Under the pieces are notes generated by a model. It did no database searches. It saw only the letters and a program-made list of their open reading frames with translations, and was not told where the DNA came from. From Sphingomonas sp. JC676 (lineage in GTDB: Bacteria; Pseudomonadota; Alphaproteobacteria; Sphingomonadales; Sphingomonadaceae): a stretch of DNA of 64,000 bases. The stretch covers positions 186,001 to 250,000 of the forward strand of contig NZ_JACTGR010000006.1 of NCBI RefSeq assembly GCF_014489075.1, given 5' to 3'. How positions within the stretch are numbered: the first letter of the stretch is position 1; every line of letters starts with the position of its first letter. The translations under genes and the position numbers were made by a program. Of the stretch, positions 60,428-64,000 are shown piece after piece.

Positions 60428-60566
60428 AATGGAGCGAGGGCCGACCTAGCGTTCGTCACGCAGGCAGGAAATGGAGCCACCCAGGCAACAGGGGGAAAAT
60501 CCTGGGGTTGATCCCCACTTCCGCGACTGCCCTTCTAGGTGCCCGAACCTGTCGCTCACATGAACG

Positions 60567-60585
60567 ATATTCACAGATATTCACA
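60567..60585. repeat. Tandem ATATTCACAG repeat
   Basis: ATATTCACA occurs at 60567-60575 and again at 60577-60585 (10-bp period), just downstream of lolA. Each copy differs from the DnaA consensus TTATNCACA only in the first base. Two copies one helical turn apart could be a protein-binding site. Confidence 0.4.
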
Positions 60586-60593
60586 GAATGCGG

Positions 60594-61199
60594 TCAGCGG
60601 CGTCCCTGCGGCCGTGGGTCGTTCCAGCGGAAGGTACCGTCCGAGACGTTGGTGTTGAAACGTTGATCGGAGAGACGGATCGTCGTGCGGTTGTTCTGCG
60701 AATCGAGCGCGACCCAGCCCTGGAGCATCAATCCCGCCGGAGCGCCGGGCTGCTTCTGGAAGATCATCGTGATCCGGCCATATTCGGGATGCTGCGAATC
60801 ATGCACCTCGATCGAGACCACGTTGGGATCGCGCGTGGGCAGCAGCTTCGAGAATTTGGTGATGTCGCGCTTGGGATTGAGCAGCACCGCGAGCGGCGAA
60901 TTGCCGATCGGCCAGCGATCGACCTGGCGGACCTGATAATCGATGAAATAGAGGCTGGAGCCGTCCGCGACGATCAGCTGCGGCACGCCCTTCTGATACT
61001 GGAAGCGGATCTTGCCGGGGCGCTTGAGCGTCATCGTGCCGGTCAGCGTGCGGCCGTTGCGGTCAGTCTGCGCGAAATTGGCGACCATCGAGCTGACGCC
61101 CTGAAGGTGTTGCTGCACCTGCAGGAGCTCAGGCTCGGCGGCGGAGACCAGCATCGGCGCCGCGAGGGCGAGGGTGAAGGCGAGGGGCCGTGCAAACAC
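60594..61199 (-). CDS. lolA: Outer-membrane lipoprotein carrier protein LolA
   Basis: A 201-residue periplasmic chaperone with a signal peptide (FARPLAFTLALAAPMLVSA). The mature part has the LolA pattern: LQGVSSMVANFAQTDRNGRT, RPGKIRFQYQKGVPQLIVAD and DSQNNRTTIRLSDQRFN. GTG 61199 is preferred: GGAG lies 9 nt upstream. A TTG at 61214 would add five residues. It is 86 bp from ftsK, whose order ftsK-lolA-xth is usual in alphaproteobacteria. Confidence 0.9.
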   Translation of the reverse strand: MFARPLAFTLALAAPMLVSAAEPELLQVQQHLQGVSSMVANFAQTDRNGRTLTGTMTLKRPGKIRFQYQKGVPQLIVADGSSLYFIDYQVRQVDRWPIGNSPLAVLLNPKRDITKFSKLLPTRDPNVVSIEVHDSQHPEYGRITMIFQKQPGAPAGLMLQGWVALDSQNNRTTIRLSDQRFNTNVSDGTFRWNDPRPQGRR

Positions 61200-61285
61200 G
61201 TGAAATCTCTCCAATTGCAGGCTGATGCCGCTAGGCGGCGGGGATTGAATGTCCCCTGAACCCGCTGCGCCCGCGATTCGATCCC

Positions 61286-63601
61286 TTAGAGGGGCCTTCC
61301 GTCAGTATCCATCAGCACTTCGCGGCGGCCGACATGATCGGGGCGTGAGACGAGCCCGTCCTTCTCCATCCGCTCGATCAGGCGCGCCGCGCTGTTATAG
61401 CCGACGCGGAGCTGGCGTTGCAGCCATGACGTCGATGCCTTCTGGCTTTCGGCAACCAGTTGGGTGGCGCGGCGATAGAGCTGTTCCTCGGGGCTGTCGT
61501 CGCCGTCGGGGCTGCCCTCCAGCGCGAAGCCGCCGTCCTCGGGTTCCTCGGTGACTGCGGTGATATAGTCGGGCGCGCCCTGCGAGCGCCAGAAGTCCGA
61601 CACCGCCTGGACCTCGTCGTCGCTGACGAACGGGCCATGGACGCGGACGATCTGCTTGCCACCGGGCATGTAGAGCATGTCGCCCTTGCCGAGCAGCTGC
61701 TCAGCGCCCTGCTCACCCAATATGGTGCGCGAATCGATCTTCGAGGTGACGTGGAAGCTGATCCGGGTGGGCAGGTTCGCCTTGATCACGCCGGTGATGA
61801 CGTCAACCGAGGGGCGCTGGGTCGCCATGATCAGGTGGATGCCCGCCGCGCGGGCCTTTTGCGCGAGGCGCTGGATGAGGAACTCGACTTCCTTGCCCGC
61901 GGTCATCATCAGGTCCGCCAGCTCGTCGACGATCACGACGATCTGCGGCAGCGGCTGGAGATCGAGCGTCTCCTCCTCGTAGAGCGGCTTGCCGGTGTCC
62001 GAATCATAGCCGACCTGGACCTTGCGGCCGAGCTTCTGGCCCTTCGCTTTCGCCTGGCGCACCTTGTCGTTGAAGCTCGCCAGGCTGCGGACGTTGACCG
62101 AGGCCATCATCCGGTAGCGGTCCTCCATCTGCTCGACCGCCCATTTGAGCGCGCGCACCGCCTTGGGTGGATCGGTGACGACGTCCGCGAGCAGATGCGG
62201 GATGCCCTTGTACATGCTCAATTCGAGCATCTTGGGATCGATCATGATCATCCGGCACTGATCCGGCGTCAGCCGGTAGAGCAAGGACAGGATCATGCAG
62301 TTGAGGCCCACCGACTTGCCCGAGCCGGTCGTGCCGGCGACGAGCAGATGCGGCATCGGCGCGAGATCGGCGATGATCGGTTCGCCGGCGATGTTCTTGC
62401 CCAGGACGAGGGGCAGCGATGCGCCCTGATCCTCGAAGCTCTGGCTGCCGACCAGCTCGTGGAGATTGACCGGCTCGCGCGTGGCGTTGGGCAGCTCGAT
62501 GCCGATCACGCTACGTCCGGGAATGGTTGCGACGCGGGCCGAGATGGCGCTCATGTTGCGGGCGATGTCGTCGGCAAGCTGGATGACTCGGCTCGCCTTG
62601 ATCCCCGAAGCGGGCTCAAGCTCATACATGGTGACGACGGGGCCGGGGCGGACCTCGACGATCTGGCCCTTGACGTTGAAATCGTCGAGCACGCTTTCGA
62701 GCAGCCGGGCGTTGCGCTCCAGCGCGGCCTTGTCGATCCCGGCATTCTTGTTGACCGGCGCGGCCTTGAGCAGGTCGAGCGGCGGCAGCTTGTAGCTGTC
62801 CTTGAAATCGAGCGACGACTGGACCGGCGGCTTGGCCTTGGCGGGCGAGGGCGAGATCGAGCGATCGGCGATCACCGGGCCGGGGCGATTATCGGGCACC
62901 ACCACCTTGCGCGGCTCGCGCGATTCGCGCGAGGGCATGCGCTCCTCGGGCTCGGGGCCGCGCAGCAGCGGCAGCTTGGCGGGCCCGGTGAGGCTCGGCA
63001 TGCGGATCACGGGTCCGCGGCTGCGCTCGGGCAGAGTGAAATCGAGGCTGCGCCACCAGAGGAAGGCACCGGCCAGCGCAAAGATCAGGCCGAGGCCGCG
63101 TCCGGCCCAGAAGGCGGCGGTCGGATCGCCGACGAAACCGATCAGCCAGTTGAACAGGCCGGCGATGCTGAGCCCGATTAGGCCGCCCCAGCCGCCGGGC
63201 AGCGAGAGCACCGCGTCACTGGAGAAGAAGGCGAGCGCGGTGGCGATCAGCACCACGCCGATCAACGCGCCGCGCAGCATCTTCACCCAATGGCCGATCG
63301 GCCGATCGAGCCACAGCCGGTGCGCGACGATCAGCCCCACCGGCGCGAGCAGAGCCACGGGCAGTCCGAGGGCGGTGAGCAGCAGATCGGCGGCCCAGGC
63401 GCCGCCGCCGCCCAGTAGGTTGCGCGCCGGACCCGCAGCGGCGGTGTTCAGCGAAGGATCCGAGGAGTGATAAGTCAGCAATGCGAAAATAAGCGCCATC
63501 GTGGCGAGGAACAGCAAGGTTCCGCCGATCAGCGCGCCGCTGCGGCGCGCACCAGCCTTCATCGTGTCGCGCCACAGCGGCGCTTGTGCCCGGGACGCCA
63601 T
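61286..63601 (-). CDS. ftsK: DNA translocase FtsK
   Basis: A 771-residue protein: four N-terminal membrane helices (about 25-170), a short linker, the beta domain with VAGTTGSGKSVGLNCMIL (Walker A near residue 420) and VVIVDELADLMMTAGKEV (Walker B), and a C-terminal winged-helix gamma domain (TSWLQRQLRVGYNSAARLIE) that reads KOPS. It segregates chromosome termini at division. ATG 63601. Confidence 0.96.
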   Translation of the reverse strand: MASRAQAPLWRDTMKAGARRSGALIGGTLLFLATMALIFALLTYHSSDPSLNTAAAGPARNLLGGGGAWAADLLLTALGLPVALLAPVGLIVAHRLWLDRPIGHWVKMLRGALIGVVLIATALAFFSSDAVLSLPGGWGGLIGLSIAGLFNWLIGFVGDPTAAFWAGRGLGLIFALAGAFLWWRSLDFTLPERSRGPVIRMPSLTGPAKLPLLRGPEPEERMPSRESREPRKVVVPDNRPGPVIADRSISPSPAKAKPPVQSSLDFKDSYKLPPLDLLKAAPVNKNAGIDKAALERNARLLESVLDDFNVKGQIVEVRPGPVVTMYELEPASGIKASRVIQLADDIARNMSAISARVATIPGRSVIGIELPNATREPVNLHELVGSQSFEDQGASLPLVLGKNIAGEPIIADLAPMPHLLVAGTTGSGKSVGLNCMILSLLYRLTPDQCRMIMIDPKMLELSMYKGIPHLLADVVTDPPKAVRALKWAVEQMEDRYRMMASVNVRSLASFNDKVRQAKAKGQKLGRKVQVGYDSDTGKPLYEEETLDLQPLPQIVVIVDELADLMMTAGKEVEFLIQRLAQKARAAGIHLIMATQRPSVDVITGVIKANLPTRISFHVTSKIDSRTILGEQGAEQLLGKGDMLYMPGGKQIVRVHGPFVSDDEVQAVSDFWRSQGAPDYITAVTEEPEDGGFALEGSPDGDDSPEEQLYRRATQLVAESQKASTSWLQRQLRVGYNSAARLIERMEKDGLVSRPDHVGRREVLMDTDGRPL

Positions 63602-63729
63602 GGCCCAGCCTCCAGATTGTCAGGGGTGCGGCGCAACCATCGCCTTTGCCGAGTCCGGCGTCAAGATGGACCTGTTTTGTACCGGCTCGGCGGGCTGGCA
63701 CCGCCGAGCGAAAGTGCTAGTGCGGACTT

Positions 63730-64000
63730 ATGGATTCAGCGGACATACTCATCCTCGGCGGCGGGCTGGTCGGCAGCGCGCTGGCGGTTGCGCTCGACGC
63801 GCATGGCCTGACCTCGATCGTGATCGATCCCGCCGATCTGGAAAAGACGCTGGCCGCGAGCTTCGATGGCCGCGCCTCGGCGATCGCCAGCGCGCCGATG
63901 CGGATGTTCGAGGCGATTGGTGTCGCGCCACGTCTGGCCGGCAAGGGCAATCCGATCGAGGGCATCCGCGTCTCGGACGGGCTGGCGCCGGGCAAGCTCG
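63730..64000 (+). CDS. UbiH/UbiF/Coq6-type FAD monooxygenase (3' part outside window)
   Basis: The 90 visible codons start MDSADILILGGGLVGSALAV, an FAD dinucleotide-binding motif, then DGRASAIASAPMRMFEAIGV, typical of ubiquinone-ring hydroxylases. It probably hydroxylates a ubiquinone precursor. ATG 63730 is divergent from ftsK with a 128-bp gap. The gene is cut by the right edge. Confidence 0.85.
   Translation, partial: MDSADILILGGGLVGSALAVALDAHGLTSIVIDPADLEKTLAASFDGRASAIASAPMRMFEAIGVAPRLAGKGNPIEGIRVSDGLAPGKL

Noticed and set aside
60567..60585. ATATTCACA pair as a second replication origin
   Set aside because: Both copies miss the first base of the DnaA consensus, there is no AT-rich element beside them, and the synteny points to 38.7-39.0 kb.
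61193..61206. CAAACACGTGAAAT near the lolA start, resembling parS
   Set aside because: Only one half-site matches; the left arm lacks GTTTC, and the position is explained by the signal peptide codons.

Overview
The window is GC-rich, densely packed bacterial chromosome from an alphaproteobacterium, most likely a sphingomonad (Sphingomonadales). This rests on the class I lysyl-tRNA synthetase, the order hemE / oriC / ppsR-maf-aroE-coaE-dnaQ, mnmE-mnmG-rsmG-parA-parB, MmcB, the DUF1489/DUF1491/DUF3576/DUF6489 proteins and a carotenoid hydroxylase. I saw no rRNA, tRNA, insertion sequence, phage module or CRISPR array.

Layout. 1-8.2 kb: cyclophilin (cut by the edge), MgtE magnesium channel, M23 peptidase, periplasmic MsrA, aminotransferase, a PabB-PabC fusion, an MBL hydrolase and a MAPEG protein. 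8.4-11.4 kb: lipid and nucleoid operon rpmF-plsX-fabH-ihfA-merR-like. 11.4-19.9 kb: SixA-like phosphatase, DinG-like helicase, secreted alpha/beta hydrolase, a tiny cysteine-rich gene, lysS, nhaA and an MFS exporter. 19.9-22.9 kb: a more accessory-looking patch with an HNH nuclease, an unknown protein, an AraC regulator and a PhyH-type dioxygenase. 22.9-33.5 kb: etfBA, sucC, crtZ, msrB, PBP1A, a sco-ycgN-ygjP operon, an ankyrin protein, mmcB and a cell-wall hydrolase. 33.2-38.7 kb: a leftward run (DUF1491, thioesterase, ptsN, hpf, dnaQ, coaE, aroE, maf, ppsR) that ends at the probable replication origin.

The segment 38693-39019, between ppsR and hemE, looks like oriC. It has two consensus and two weaker DnaA boxes, a roughly 30-bp AT-rich stretch and seven GANTC sites. 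Genes flanking it point away from it. To the right come hemE, hemJ, rho, two TerC paralogs, mnmE, mnmG, rsmG, parA and parB, with parS sites inside rsmG, then holA-lptE-leuS, an outer-membrane-type protein, YggS, a HAD phosphatase, ribA, xth, lolA, ftsK and the start of a UbiH-family monooxygenase. Origin, partition locus and ftsK therefore lie within about 25 kb.

The most novel item is at 15748-15831: a 27-codon gene ending in a CxC-xx-CxC-xx-CxC tail. It has a strong Shine-Dalgarno site, a perfect 12-bp hairpin downstream, and upstream a promoter whose -35 box abuts a CTCCGTAC/GTACGGAG dyad resembling mercury-type MerR operators. It looks like a minimal metal-induced metallothionein. Other points worth a second look are a GTP cyclohydrolase II carrying what looks like a decayed RibB domain, a 115-bp convergent overlap of nhaA with an MFS gene, a hemE lacking an ATG start, and sucC without sucD.
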